DNA of 64,000 nt from JBBQVS01 sp963792705. Its GTDB lineage: Bacteria > Chloroflexota > Ktedonobacteria > Ktedonobacterales > Ktedonobacteraceae. This document shows positions 46,009 to 54,970 of the stretch, one piece after another. The DNA is taken from the NCBI GenBank assembly GCA_963792705.1, contig CAWBXD010000015.1, forward strand, positions 1-64,000, written 5' to 3'. Within the stretch, counting starts at the first letter, position 1. The number at the start of each line of letters is the position of its first letter. The translations under genes and the position numbers were made by a program. Under the pieces are notes generated by a model. It was not told the origin of the DNA. It searched no databases and saw nothing but the letters and a program-made list of their open reading frames with translations.

Positions 46009-47484
46009 TTACTGTAGCACATTGTGCTGACAGAATGCTGCATACGCCCGTTCCCAAGCATCTTCCTCTCTTGGCTCATAGGTGACATAGGGGAACGAAT
46101 CACGGACGATATGCCGCCCATGCTGCAGTGTTTGGATATGTCCAAGCGCAAGATACTGCACGAGCATGTTGCCTATCGCCGTTGCCTCTTGCGGTCCTGC
46201 CCATACAGGACGCCCTAGCACATTCGCGGTGCATTGACACAAGAAGGTGTTTTGAATACCACCACCCACCATATATAGACCGGAAAAACGTTTTTGCGTC
46301 AACTGCTCAATTCGTTCAAGCACAAAGCGGTACTTACAGGCGAGGCTTTCCACGATACAGCGCATCAACTCGCCCTCCGTCACTGGCACATGTTGTCCTG
46401 TCTCGCGGCAATACTGCTGAATTTGGCGTGGCATATGCGTGGGTTGTACGAACGAGGGGGAATCGGGGTCGATGAATGCTTGAAAGGGCCGTGCCTGTTC
46501 AAGCAATGCCGCCTCCTGATAACGAGAGAAGAGCTTCCCATCGTTACGCCACGCTCGTTGACATTCTTGCATCAACCACAAACCCGTTACATTTTTGAGC
46601 AAGCGGAACGTCCCGTTGATACCACCTTCATTGGTCACATTCCATGCTAACGCCTGCTCGGTGAGGATGGGATGTGTGACCTCCGTTCCAAGTAAGGACC
46701 ATGTGCCACAACTCAGATACGCGAATGTCTCCTCTTCGGTTGGAATTGCTACAACTGCCGAGGCGGTATCATGCTCTGCAACGGCAATCACAGGAAGAGA
46801 TGGAACGCCTGTCTCTTCAGACACGTCGGAACGTAATGAACCTACGAATGTGCCTGGCGCAACTGGGACGGTAAAAAGGCGTGATGGAAGACCTACACGC
46901 TGCATCAATTCGTTATCCCATGTTCGCGTGATGGGATTGCAAAGTTGCGTGGTGGATGCATTCGTCCATTCGCTGTGTAGTTCTCCCGTAAGAAAATAGC
47001 GCAATAGGTCAGGAATCATGAGCAGATGCTCTGCTTGGGCGAGCAGGGGAGAGTGTGCTTTCTTAAACGCGTACAATTGATTCAGCGTATTGATCGGGAG
47101 GCTTTGAATCCCTGTACGAGCGAACAACTCTTCTCGCGGTACCACCTGCCAGACCTCTTCCATCATACCAAGTGTGTGGGCGTCACGATAGTGATACGGG
47201 TTGCCAAGCAATTCTCCATTCGTCCCAACCAGCCCAAAATCGACCGCCCACGTATCAATACCGATGCTTTGGATATCGTGTAACCCTTCCAAGCGCGTGG
47301 CCCGCATCCCCTGTTTGACCTCGTGAAGAAGGCGTAGGATATCCCAGTGCAGACGCGTATGGACACGTACAGGCTCGTTGGGAAAGCGGTGCGTATCTTG
47401 GATGGAAAGGTGCTGTCCCTCAAGCTGTCCAACAACGGCACGACCACCACTTGCTCCCAGATCAAAGGCCAACACCCTTACCAA
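46009..47484 (-). CDS. rhaB: Rhamnulokinase
   Basis: The product has 491 residues, typical for the FGGY kinase family. Phosphate-binding DLGASGGRAV (8-17), SIGIDTWAVDFGL near 75, AEHDTASAVVAIP near 235 and the C-terminal ADP-binding GGGIQNTFLCQ near 415 identify rhamnulokinase rather than glycerol or xylulose kinase. It phosphorylates L-rhamnulose at C1. The start is a TTG at 47484 that overlaps the stop of the isomerase gene (seven shared bases), with GGAGG six bases upstream; a GTG three codons later is an alternative. Overlap implies coupled translation with the isomerase. Confidence 0.95.
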   Translation of the reverse strand: MVRVLAFDLGASGGRAVVGQLEGQHLSIQDTHRFPNEPVRVHTRLHWDILRLLHEVKQGMRATRLEGLHDIQSIGIDTWAVDFGLVGTNGELLGNPYHYRDAHTLGMMEEVWQVVPREELFARTGIQSLPINTLNQLYAFKKAHSPLLAQAEHLLMIPDLLRYFLTGELHSEWTNASTTQLCNPITRTWDNELMQRVGLPSRLFTVPVAPGTFVGSLRSDVSEETGVPSLPVIAVAEHDTASAVVAIPTEEETFAYLSCGTWSLLGTEVTHPILTEQALAWNVTNEGGINGTFRLLKNVTGLWLMQECQRAWRNDGKLFSRYQEAALLEQARPFQAFIDPDSPSFVQPTHMPRQIQQYCRETGQHVPVTEGELMRCIVESLACKYRFVLERIEQLTQKRFSGLYMVGGGIQNTFLCQCTANVLGRPVWAGPQEATAIGNMLVQYLALGHIQTLQHGRHIVRDSFPYVTYEPREEDAWERAYAAFCQHNVLQ

Positions 47485-48698
47485 CTTGCACCTCCCACGC
47501 CGCGATGCTGAATGGACTTCGTATAGCCACTGGCGAGATAGGCTCGCATTGGGTCAATGGGAACGCCCATCTCTTCACGCACCACTCTAAGCAGTGGAGT
47601 CACATCACATTCAAACGCTTCGCGCACTGCGTTCTCCGCGCCCAGCACATCCTGTTGCTCCTGCGCTTTCCTCACCTCATCCAAGTTGATAAGCAGTGCT
47701 TTCGCATATTGTGTTTGTACATTGAGCACGGAACGAATCATTGCTGGTATCTTTGGCTCGATACAATGACTCTGGTCAATCATGTAGGCGATATGCTCAG
47801 CCGTGTAACGCACCCCTTCACTACTATCAGCATGGGCGTCAAGAATTTGATAGAAGATCAGAAACAACTCATAGGGGTTGATGGCTCCCACGATCAGATC
47901 ATCATCAGCATACTTGCGACTATTAAAATGGAAACCTCCAAGTTTCTCTTCGTCGAGCAAATAGGCGACGATCTGTTCCACGTTCGTCCCTTGTGCGTGA
48001 TGCCCTGTATCCACCAGAACCTGGGCCTGGGGACCGAGCTTTTGCGCCATGTTGAAGGCCATACCCCAATCTCCAAGATCAGTGTGATAAAAGGCTGGTT
48101 CAAAGAACTTGTACTCTATGAGCATTCGCATCTGTGGAGCGAGTGCTTGATAGACCTCGTGTAGCGACTCGAAGAGCCAATGCTTTCGTTGACGGATACT
48201 TGCTTGCCCTGGATAATTAGTGCCATCGGCGAACCAAAGGCTGAGTAGCGATGAACCGAGCGTCTTCGCAATCTCGACACATTCTAACATATGCTCAGTT
48301 GCTTTCCGACGAATGGCTGGGTTGGAGTTACAGGAACTGCCGAAGATATACTCATCGTCTTGAAACAGGTTTGGGTTAATGGCACCAATAGAAAGTCCTA
48401 AAGAGGCGGCGTGTTCCTGAAGTTTTACATAATCATCCACCTTGTCCCACGGAATGTGCAGTGCAACGGATGAGGATATGCCTGTGAAGCGAGACACCTG
48501 TGCCGCATCTTCGAGTTTCTCAAAGGGATTGCGTGGGATGCCAACCTGTTTGAACACTTTGAAACGTGTTCCTGAGTCACCATACCCCCACGATGGAGTC
48601 TCGATGTTCTGTGTCTTCAGTCGGGCCTTCACGTGCTCTAGGTGAATTCCTCGCTCCGCTTGTTGTTGCTCAAACACGGTATATGCAGCATCACTCAT
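47478..48698 (-). CDS. rhaI: L-rhamnose isomerase (RhaI type)
   Basis: The product has 406 residues and belongs to the TIM-barrel L-rhamnose isomerases of Gram-positive/Pseudomonas type (RhaI), not the enteric RhaA. Metal-site segments are seen: IEYKFFEPAFYH (Glu), VLVDTGHHAQGTN (Asp/His) and GGFHFNSRKYADDDL (His, Asp). The enzyme interconverts L-rhamnose and L-rhamnulose in the cytoplasm using Mn/Co. The gene is 56 bases downstream of the bifunctional aldolase gene and overlaps rhaB, so it is the second enzyme gene of the leftward operon. Confidence 0.95.
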   Translation of the reverse strand: MSDAAYTVFEQQQAERGIHLEHVKARLKTQNIETPSWGYGDSGTRFKVFKQVGIPRNPFEKLEDAAQVSRFTGISSSVALHIPWDKVDDYVKLQEHAASLGLSIGAINPNLFQDDEYIFGSSCNSNPAIRRKATEHMLECVEIAKTLGSSLLSLWFADGTNYPGQASIRQRKHWLFESLHEVYQALAPQMRMLIEYKFFEPAFYHTDLGDWGMAFNMAQKLGPQAQVLVDTGHHAQGTNVEQIVAYLLDEEKLGGFHFNSRKYADDDLIVGAINPYELFLIFYQILDAHADSSEGVRYTAEHIAYMIDQSHCIEPKIPAMIRSVLNVQTQYAKALLINLDEVRKAQEQQDVLGAENAVREAFECDVTPLLRVVREEMGVPIDPMRAYLASGYTKSIQHRGVGGASW

Positions 48699-48754
48699 TG
48701 ACTCGTTCTCCTCTCTGGGAAATAGACAACATGAGGCTACTTTTTTCGACTAGG

Positions 48755-50824
48755 TTAGCGCGTAAAGGCTGCTGGCACTCCTCCATCAACGGTGATCATA
48801 CAGCCCGTGGTCTTGGCGGATTTCGACGAAGCAAGAAACGCGATAGACTCGGCAATATCATCAGGAACGATATTGACGAGCAGCGTAGTGCGCTTACGAT
48901 AGTACTCCTCTAACTCGTCGGGGGCAATGCCATAGGCTGCAGCACGATCATTGCGCCAGTTCGAGTTCCAGATTGCAGACCCTTGCAGCACCGCATCAGG
49001 TAGGACACTGTTGACACGGATACCAAATTCACCCCCTTCAGCGGCAATACAACGTGCAAGGTGAACTTCGGCAGCCTTCGCAGTGCTGTAGGCTGCTGCA
49101 TTCTTTCCTGCGTAAACCGAATTTTTCGAGCCGACAAAGACCATACTTCCACCAAGCTCTTGCAACTTCATAAGACGAAACGCTTCACGCGCAATCAGAA
49201 AGTAACCTGTGTTCAGCACGTTCATATTCAGGTTCCATTCCTTGAGCGTCGTCTCGGCGAAAGGGCTAGCGGTCGCAAGTCCTGCGTTATTGACGACGAC
49301 ATCGACACCGCCGTAGGCAAGAATGGCTTTGCAAAATCCCTCTGATACCGCCTCTTCGCTGGTTACATCCACCTTTACCGCAAGAGCACGTCCCTCTCCA
49401 AATTCCTTGTTGATCTCCTGTGCAGTCTGCTGCGCCCCTTCCAGATTAATATCGGCAATCACCACATGCATCCCTTCAGAGACAAAACGGCGACACACTG
49501 CACTGCCAATGCCACCAGCTCCCCCAGTGATAAAGCCAACCTTGCGCGAAAATTCGACCTCTGGGGGGAGCAAACGGAGCTTATATAACTCAAGCGGCCA
49601 GTATTCGATGTCATATGACTCTTGTTCATTCAGGGAAGTGAAACTGCCAAGCGTAGTAGAACTACGCATAACAGAGATCGCACGATGATAGAGCGCGCCA
49701 CTTACTTGGGACAAAGCCCATGATCGTCCAGTATTCACCATGCCCAGACCGGGAATGAGCAGAACGCGCGGTACAGGCTCAGCAATTGAGTCACCTTCAT
49801 GTTTGCAACGGGCAAAATAGTCAGTATACGCAGCTTTGAACGAGGCTATCCCGGCCTTGAGTTTTTCCAATAGTGTGTTAACATCACCTGTGCTGGGGTC
49901 CCAATCAATATACAATGGTACACGTTTGGTATGCACAAGATGATCGGGGCAAGCCGCACCCACTTGTGAGAGAGTGGGGGCATTGTGGCTGTTAACAAAG
50001 GTTAAGACGTCATTGGCATCATCATGTGTGACGATCATCTGTTTGGTATCGCTGACAGTACCCCGAATAACGGGTAAAATACGGGCATAAATATCGCGAC
50101 GTTGTGCAGAAGGTAACGCTTCATATTTTGCTCCCCCAAACAAGCGATCAGTGTTAATGCGTGACTCGATGTAGCGTTGTGCCTCGTTAATGATCGAGAT
50201 GGTTTTCGCGTAAGAGGCTTTCGAGGTGTCTCCCCACGTAACAAGTCCATGTTTCTCCATCAGGACCAGTTCGGCATGAGGATTGTTTTTGACTCCTTCA
50301 GCAATCATTTTGGAAAGCATAAAGCCGGGTCGGATGTAGGGCACCCAGACGAAACGATTGCCGTAAATAACTTCGGCGATTTCGCGTCCATTCTCAGTGC
50401 AGCAGAGGCTGATAATGGCATCGGGATGAGTGTGATCGACATGCTTGAAGGGTAAGAAGGCATGAAGCAGTGTTTCAATCGATGGGCGTGGTCTCCCGAC
50501 ATCAAGCATACAATGTCCTAAATATGCGACCATCTCCTCGTCTGACATCTCCTCGCGCTCGACTAAAGGATGCACATCATCTAGCGTGAGGCCAGTGAAG
50601 TGCGATGCCTTCATAGTAGCTAGATCGGACCCACTGCCTTTAACCCACAAAACTTCGACAGAACGACCTCGAAAGTCCGTCTCCCTGGTTTTCATCGACG
50701 TATTGCCGCCTCCCCAATTCGCAACCGCACGGTCTGCACCTAGAAGATGCGAGCGATAGACCAATTCATCGAGTCCTGGAGCAAGTATACGAGCGTCATC
50801 CGTATTCCAGAGATCGGCAACCAT
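48755..50824 (-). CDS. rhaEW: Bifunctional rhamnulose-1-phosphate aldolase/lactaldehyde dehydrogenase
   Basis: The product has 689 residues. Residues 1-400 are a class II aldolase/adducin domain: NWGGGNTSMK, VKGSGSDLATM, HVDHTHPDAI (zinc histidines) and MEKHGLVTWG. Residues about 430-689 are a classical SDR: TGGAGGIGSAV, VVNNAGLA, a catalytic serine in VGSKNS and YSTAK, ending VDGGVPAAFTR. The fusion matches the RhaEW/YuxG type: the aldolase cuts rhamnulose-1-phosphate to DHAP and L-lactaldehyde, and the SDR oxidises the lactaldehyde to L-lactate. AAAGGGG precedes ATG 50824. It is the first enzyme gene after the DeoR-type regulator. Confidence 0.93.
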   Translation of the reverse strand: MVADLWNTDDARILAPGLDELVYRSHLLGADRAVANWGGGNTSMKTRETDFRGRSVEVLWVKGSGSDLATMKASHFTGLTLDDVHPLVEREEMSDEEMVAYLGHCMLDVGRPRPSIETLLHAFLPFKHVDHTHPDAIISLCCTENGREIAEVIYGNRFVWVPYIRPGFMLSKMIAEGVKNNPHAELVLMEKHGLVTWGDTSKASYAKTISIINEAQRYIESRINTDRLFGGAKYEALPSAQRRDIYARILPVIRGTVSDTKQMIVTHDDANDVLTFVNSHNAPTLSQVGAACPDHLVHTKRVPLYIDWDPSTGDVNTLLEKLKAGIASFKAAYTDYFARCKHEGDSIAEPVPRVLLIPGLGMVNTGRSWALSQVSGALYHRAISVMRSSTTLGSFTSLNEQESYDIEYWPLELYKLRLLPPEVEFSRKVGFITGGAGGIGSAVCRRFVSEGMHVVIADINLEGAQQTAQEINKEFGEGRALAVKVDVTSEEAVSEGFCKAILAYGGVDVVVNNAGLATASPFAETTLKEWNLNMNVLNTGYFLIAREAFRLMKLQELGGSMVFVGSKNSVYAGKNAAAYSTAKAAEVHLARCIAAEGGEFGIRVNSVLPDAVLQGSAIWNSNWRNDRAAAYGIAPDELEEYYRKRTTLLVNIVPDDIAESIAFLASSKSAKTTGCMITVDGGVPAAFTR

Positions 50825-50853
50825 GTGTAACCCCTTTACAGTAATTACATTTT

Positions 50854-50869
50854 GTTTCGATACGTTTCG
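50854..50869. promoter_or_regulatory. GTTTCG direct repeat, candidate operator of the DeoR-type regulator
   Basis: GTTTCG occurs at 50854-50859 and 50864-50869, ten bases apart (one helical turn), 30 bases before the aldolase start. DeoR-family repressors often bind TTTCG-type half sites. Related TTTCGTT words occur at about 51904 and 52154 in the other control region. Confidence 0.45.
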
Positions 50870-50948
50870 TTTATTCTTACCATAAAGATGTTTGCCTTGT
50901 CAATGGGATGCGGAAACATTTTTTTACCTTCACAAAGAGACGCTTGTC

Positions 50949-51767
50949 TCACACAAGAAGTACCTCGACTCCTGCATTACGTACCTGCTCAACCAATTCT
51001 CGCGGTGCTCCTGTATCCGTGATAATAGTTTTGATGCGTTGCAGTGGGCAGAAAGTAGCGAACGCGACATGTTGCCATTTACTTGAATCAATGACTGCGA
51101 TTACCTCTTTTGCCATCTCCACGATGGCTCTTTTTAGCTCGATTTCTTCGCTATTCACATCCGTTAAGCCCTCAGTCAAGGTGAAGCCCCGTGCGCCGAC
51201 AATAGCCATTTTGATGTGAACTTGTTCGAGGACCGTCTTACCCCAGGTCCCAACGAGCGAGAGCGACTCTCGTCGCAACATCCCACCAGGAATGAGAACT
51301 GAGATACCAGGAGTGCTAATCAATTCCATCCCGATGCGTAATCCATTTGTCACAACGGTAAGTTCTCGTTTCTCCTTCAAAAATTGGGCAACAGCATGCG
51401 CGGTTGTACTTGCATCAAGCGCGATAGTGTCCCCATCCTGGACAAGACATGCTGCTGCTGCACCAATGCGTTCTTTTTCGTTCTGCTGAATGCTCTCTCG
51501 AACCTCAAAGCCCATTTCTGTAGCTGAAGCTGTTGCCAGCACCGCCCCACCATGCGTGCGAACGGCGATATTGTGTTCTTCGAGCCATGCCAGGTCTTTG
51601 CGGATTGTCACCTCTGAAACAGAAAAGAGCTGGCTTAACTCTCCAACGGTCACGCGTTGTTGCTCTTCCAGGAGTGTTGCAATGCGTTGGCGTCGTTCTT
51701 GAGTGAAAAGGGCGGTCGTAGGTTGCACTGTTTCTAATGCCGAGATGTGTACTTCGTTGATGCTCAT
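50949..51767 (-). CDS. rhaR: DeoR-family transcriptional regulator, probable rhamnose regulator
   Basis: The product has 272 residues. Residues 20-75 are the DeoR helix-turn-helix: RRQRIATLLEEQQRVTVGEL, SVSEVTIRKDLAWLEE and RTHGGAVL. The sensor domain has DGDTIALDASTTAHAVA and TVVTNGLRIGMEL, the sugar-phosphate-binding pattern of the family. It lies 124 bases upstream of the aldolase gene on the same strand and is divergent from the ABC transporter operon, so it could control both. A likely effector is rhamnulose-1-phosphate or a related sugar phosphate, by analogy with family members. In Bacillus the RhaR repressor has the same place and type. Confidence 0.88.
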   Translation of the reverse strand: MSINEVHISALETVQPTTALFTQERRQRIATLLEEQQRVTVGELSQLFSVSEVTIRKDLAWLEEHNIAVRTHGGAVLATASATEMGFEVRESIQQNEKERIGAAAACLVQDGDTIALDASTTAHAVAQFLKEKRELTVVTNGLRIGMELISTPGISVLIPGGMLRRESLSLVGTWGKTVLEQVHIKMAIVGARGFTLTEGLTDVNSEEIELKRAIVEMAKEVIAVIDSSKWQHVAFATFCPLQRIKTIITDTGAPRELVEQVRNAGVEVLLV

Positions 51768-51947
51768 GCGTAATTTTCCTCAAAATTTCAGCTACTTTTG
51801 ATCGCTTTCATCTATATGTAGCATATCATAGAGAAGGATGTCAAACGTATTAAAAAAGGCTCACAAAGTTCATGAGACAGCGTTTATGTAGAAACACAAA
51901 GCCTTTCGTTTTCCTTTGAAAAATTCCTTAATATTACGATTTATACA

Positions 51948-51977
51948 TTGACAAAAGCAAAATTACTATGTATAGTT
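51948..51977 (+). promoter_or_regulatory. Sigma-70-type promoter of the rightward operon
   Basis: TTGACA at 51948-51953 and TATAGT at 51972-51977 with an 18-base spacer give a strong promoter facing right, about 0.2 kb before the isomerase-like gene. The long leader has no obvious riboswitch. Near each end of this 0.4-kb control region, a TTCAGCTA word followed by CGCTTTC occurs (about 51786 and 52127), close to the starts of the regulator gene and the isomerase-like gene. Confidence 0.6.
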
Positions 51978-52179
51978 CGTGTAAGCTGTTACATAGTTAC
52001 AGGTTAGAGTTTTATGCTGGTGCTATTGTAGCGGTCATGCATCTCGCTAAACTGTGACATTGGCGCATCCTTATTGTCGTAAAAAAACATCGACGTTCTT
52101 AATACCATTATTTCTGCTTTAGAAACTTCAGCTATTTCTACGGTCGCTAACGCTTTCGTTCATGAAAGGGACCTACTAC

Positions 52180-53622
52180 ATGCAGGAAACGAGAAAAGAT
52201 ACGCGTCCACGGATCGGGATTTTTGCTATCGGCTTAGCAACGTACTGGCCGCAATTCCAGACGCTATATCCACGCCTACAACGCTATCTCTCTCAGATTG
52301 AGGAGCGTATGACCGTATGGGCCGATGTTATTTCGGCAGGAATGGTTGACTCGGCTGAAAAGGCTCATGTGGCTGGGGAACGGTTTGCACAGGAACAGGT
52401 TGATGTGATCTTTATTTATGCCGCAACCTATGCCACATCCTCACAGGTATTGCCAGCCCTGCAACAACGACGTGTGCCAACGCTTGTCTTAAATCTTCAA
52501 CCAACATCAACGTTTGATTATGAAGCTATGACAACTGAGGAATGGCTTGCTAATTGTTCAGCCTGCTGTGTTCCTGAGATAGGGGGTGCTCTTACACGCG
52601 CAAAAACGCCATTTCGCGTGCTTTCTGGCACCTTGGAGGAAAATTCACCTGTGTGGGATGAGATAGAGGAGTGGTGTCGAGCTGCAGGGGCTACCCATGC
52701 GTTGCGCGGCGCACGTATTGGTTTTCTTGGACATACCTATCCTGGTATGTTAGACCTCTATTCAGACTTCACTGCAATTCATGGACAACTTGGCTGCCAT
52801 ATTGAGGTATTGGAAATTGATGATCTTGTCGCGCGAGTTCAGGCCGTGACAGAAGGAGAGGTACACGAGAAAATACGCGAGATTGAGAGTATCTTTGATG
52901 TGGCTTCTCCGTCTGGTGATCCAATCGCTACGTATATGGGACCGGAGGATTTGGCTTGGAGTGCTCGTGTTGCTGTTGGCCTGGACATGCTGGCAAGGGA
53001 TTTCAATCTCAATGGTTTAGCCTACTATTATCGAGGACTGCAAGGAAACGAAAATGAGCGCGTCATCGCGGGAATGATTGTGGGTGCTTCCCTGCTGACT
53101 GCACGGGGCATTCCGTGTAGCGGCGAGGGCGACCTCAAAAATGCTCTTGCGATGCTTCTGATGGATCGGCTGAATGTAGGAGGAAGCTATACAGAAATCT
53201 ACGCAATGGACCTTCTGGAGCAGTTTGTATTGATGGGTCATGACGGGCCTGGTCATATAGCGATTTCGGAGCAGCGTCCGGTACTACGCAAACTCAAGTT
53301 GTATCACGGCAAAAGTGGCTTTGGCGTTTCAGTAGAATTTAAGGTCAAACTAGGTGCAGTCTCTCTTCTAGGGGTGACACAGCGAGCTGACGGCGCGTTA
53401 AAATTTTTGATTAGTGAAGGTGAGAGCATAGCAGGGCCAACCTTCCGCATTGGTAATACCAACAGTCGTATTCGCTTTCCATGCGATCCTGCAACCTTTA
53501 TATCGCGCTGGAGTGAAGAGGGACCAACACACCATACGGCTTTAGGCGTGGGACATGTCGGTACAGTACTGGAGAAAGTTGGCTATCTCTTAGAGGTACA
53601 GACCGTTCGCCTGGATCGGTGA
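52180..53622 (+). CDS. L-fucose/L-arabinose isomerase-family protein
   Basis: The product has 480 residues from ATG 52180, with AAAGGGA upstream; ATG 52162 has no site. It shows the FucI/AraA fold pattern: IGIFAIGLATYWPQF at the start, PCSGEGDLKNALAMLLMDRL near 315 (first metal glutamate), MDLLEQFVLMGHDGPGHIAI near 345, and THHTALGVGHVG near 455 (metal histidine). Members interconvert aldoses and ketoses, but many in this subgroup have no known substrate. A rhamnose isomerase is already encoded across the divergent promoter, so this one probably acts on another sugar released by the imported glycan. Confidence 0.85.
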   Translation: MQETRKDTRPRIGIFAIGLATYWPQFQTLYPRLQRYLSQIEERMTVWADVISAGMVDSAEKAHVAGERFAQEQVDVIFIYAATYATSSQVLPALQQRRVPTLVLNLQPTSTFDYEAMTTEEWLANCSACCVPEIGGALTRAKTPFRVLSGTLEENSPVWDEIEEWCRAAGATHALRGARIGFLGHTYPGMLDLYSDFTAIHGQLGCHIEVLEIDDLVARVQAVTEGEVHEKIREIESIFDVASPSGDPIATYMGPEDLAWSARVAVGLDMLARDFNLNGLAYYYRGLQGNENERVIAGMIVGASLLTARGIPCSGEGDLKNALAMLLMDRLNVGGSYTEIYAMDLLEQFVLMGHDGPGHIAISEQRPVLRKLKLYHGKSGFGVSVEFKVKLGAVSLLGVTQRADGALKFLISEGESIAGPTFRIGNTNSRIRFPCDPATFISRWSEEGPTHHTALGVGHVGTVLEKVGYLLEVQTVRLDR

Positions 53623-53683
53623 AAACACTTTACAGGGACTATTTTCTTTGTCAATCTGAAGTGCCTATCCACGAGGAGAAATT

Positions 53684-54832
53684 ATGTCTAAAAACGTACA
53701 TCCTCCCTACGAAGTAGTTGCATACTACTTTCCGCAATATCATCCAGATGCACGCAATGATGCCTGGCATGGTCAGGGGTGGACAGAGTGGGACATTCTC
53801 AAAGCGGCGCGTCCCCGTTATCCAGGCCATCGCCAGCCGATTGAGCCTGCATGGGGCTATTTCAACGAGGCCGATCCAAAGTGGGCAACGCGTGAAATCA
53901 ACTTGGCAGCAGATCATGGAATTACAGCATTTCTTTATGATTGGTATTGGTACGATGAGAAGCCATTTCTCCATGATGCACTGGAAAGTGGTTTTCTGGC
54001 CGCCCCGAATAACTCGCGGCTCAAGTTTGCCCTCATGTGGGCCAATCATACCTGGCTCGATCTCTACACAGCACCGTTGAACAAACCTCCATCGATTCTG
54101 ACCACCGGATGCACCTCGCAAGAGTCGTTCGAGCGTATGACTGAGTATGTGATTGAGCACTATTTCTCACGTCCAAACTATCTGACTATCAATGGAGAAC
54201 CCTACTTCTCGATCTTTGAACTAGCAACCTTCGTTGACAGCCTTGGTGGGCTTGATAGTGCAATGCTTGCTCTTGAACGGTTTCGTGCGAAAATGCTGGC
54301 TGCTGGTTTTCCTGGGGTGCATCTCAATACAATAGCCCCGACTATGAACAATTTGCCCGGTGAAGTGCTCCTTTCTGATCCTATACAAACGATCAAGCAG
54401 TTGCGCTTTTCCAGCGTCACCTCGTATAACTGGTACCAGCTTTATACCCCTTCGCAAGAAGTCTTCCCAACCGTTAACTACGCGGATGTCGCTGCATATA
54501 ATTATGCAGCTTGGACAGCGTTAACAGAGCGGTTCCCCATGCCCTATTACCCTGGCGTCAGTATGGGCTGGGACCCAAGTCCACGCACGGATCAGCAGGT
54601 GGATTATATACGTGGCAACTATCCCTGGACTCCTATCCATGAGGGCAATACTCCCGCAGCATTTAAAGAAGCATTGATCCGCGTCAAATCCTTCTTGGAT
54701 CACTCACAGGCAAACGAGAAGTTGTTCACTCTGAATGCTTGGAATGAATGGACTGAGGGAAGTTACCTCTTACCAGATACAGTACATGGAACCGCTTACC
54801 TGGAAGCGATCAAGGAGGTCTTTAACGCCTGA
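53684..54832 (+). CDS. GH99-like (WbsX family) protein
   Basis: The product has 382 residues. The N-terminus VVAYYFPQYHPDARNDAWHG with GWTEWDILKAARPRYPGH and the C-terminal LNAWNEWTEGSYLLPD define the WbsX/glycoside-hydrolase-99-like family. GH99 enzymes are endo-mannosidases; WbsX-type relatives occur in polysaccharide clusters. No signal peptide is present, so it should act in the cytoplasm on imported sugar. GAGGAG precedes ATG 53684. It lies 61 bases after the isomerase-like gene and 138 before the solute-binding protein gene. Confidence 0.85.
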   Translation: MSKNVHPPYEVVAYYFPQYHPDARNDAWHGQGWTEWDILKAARPRYPGHRQPIEPAWGYFNEADPKWATREINLAADHGITAFLYDWYWYDEKPFLHDALESGFLAAPNNSRLKFALMWANHTWLDLYTAPLNKPPSILTTGCTSQESFERMTEYVIEHYFSRPNYLTINGEPYFSIFELATFVDSLGGLDSAMLALERFRAKMLAAGFPGVHLNTIAPTMNNLPGEVLLSDPIQTIKQLRFSSVTSYNWYQLYTPSQEVFPTVNYADVAAYNYAAWTALTERFPMPYYPGVSMGWDPSPRTDQQVDYIRGNYPWTPIHEGNTPAAFKEALIRVKSFLDHSQANEKLFTLNAWNEWTEGSYLLPDTVHGTAYLEAIKEVFNA

Positions 54833-54970
54833 ACGCTCTGGCACGGCAAAAGCAAGGGGCACATCTAACAAACTCACTTGCATAGATTTCCGGTTTTCGC
54901 TCACACAGTGGAGTGTGACAAACAAAACGAAGTGTTAGCAAAGTTTATTTGTAAAGAAAGGCACTATACC

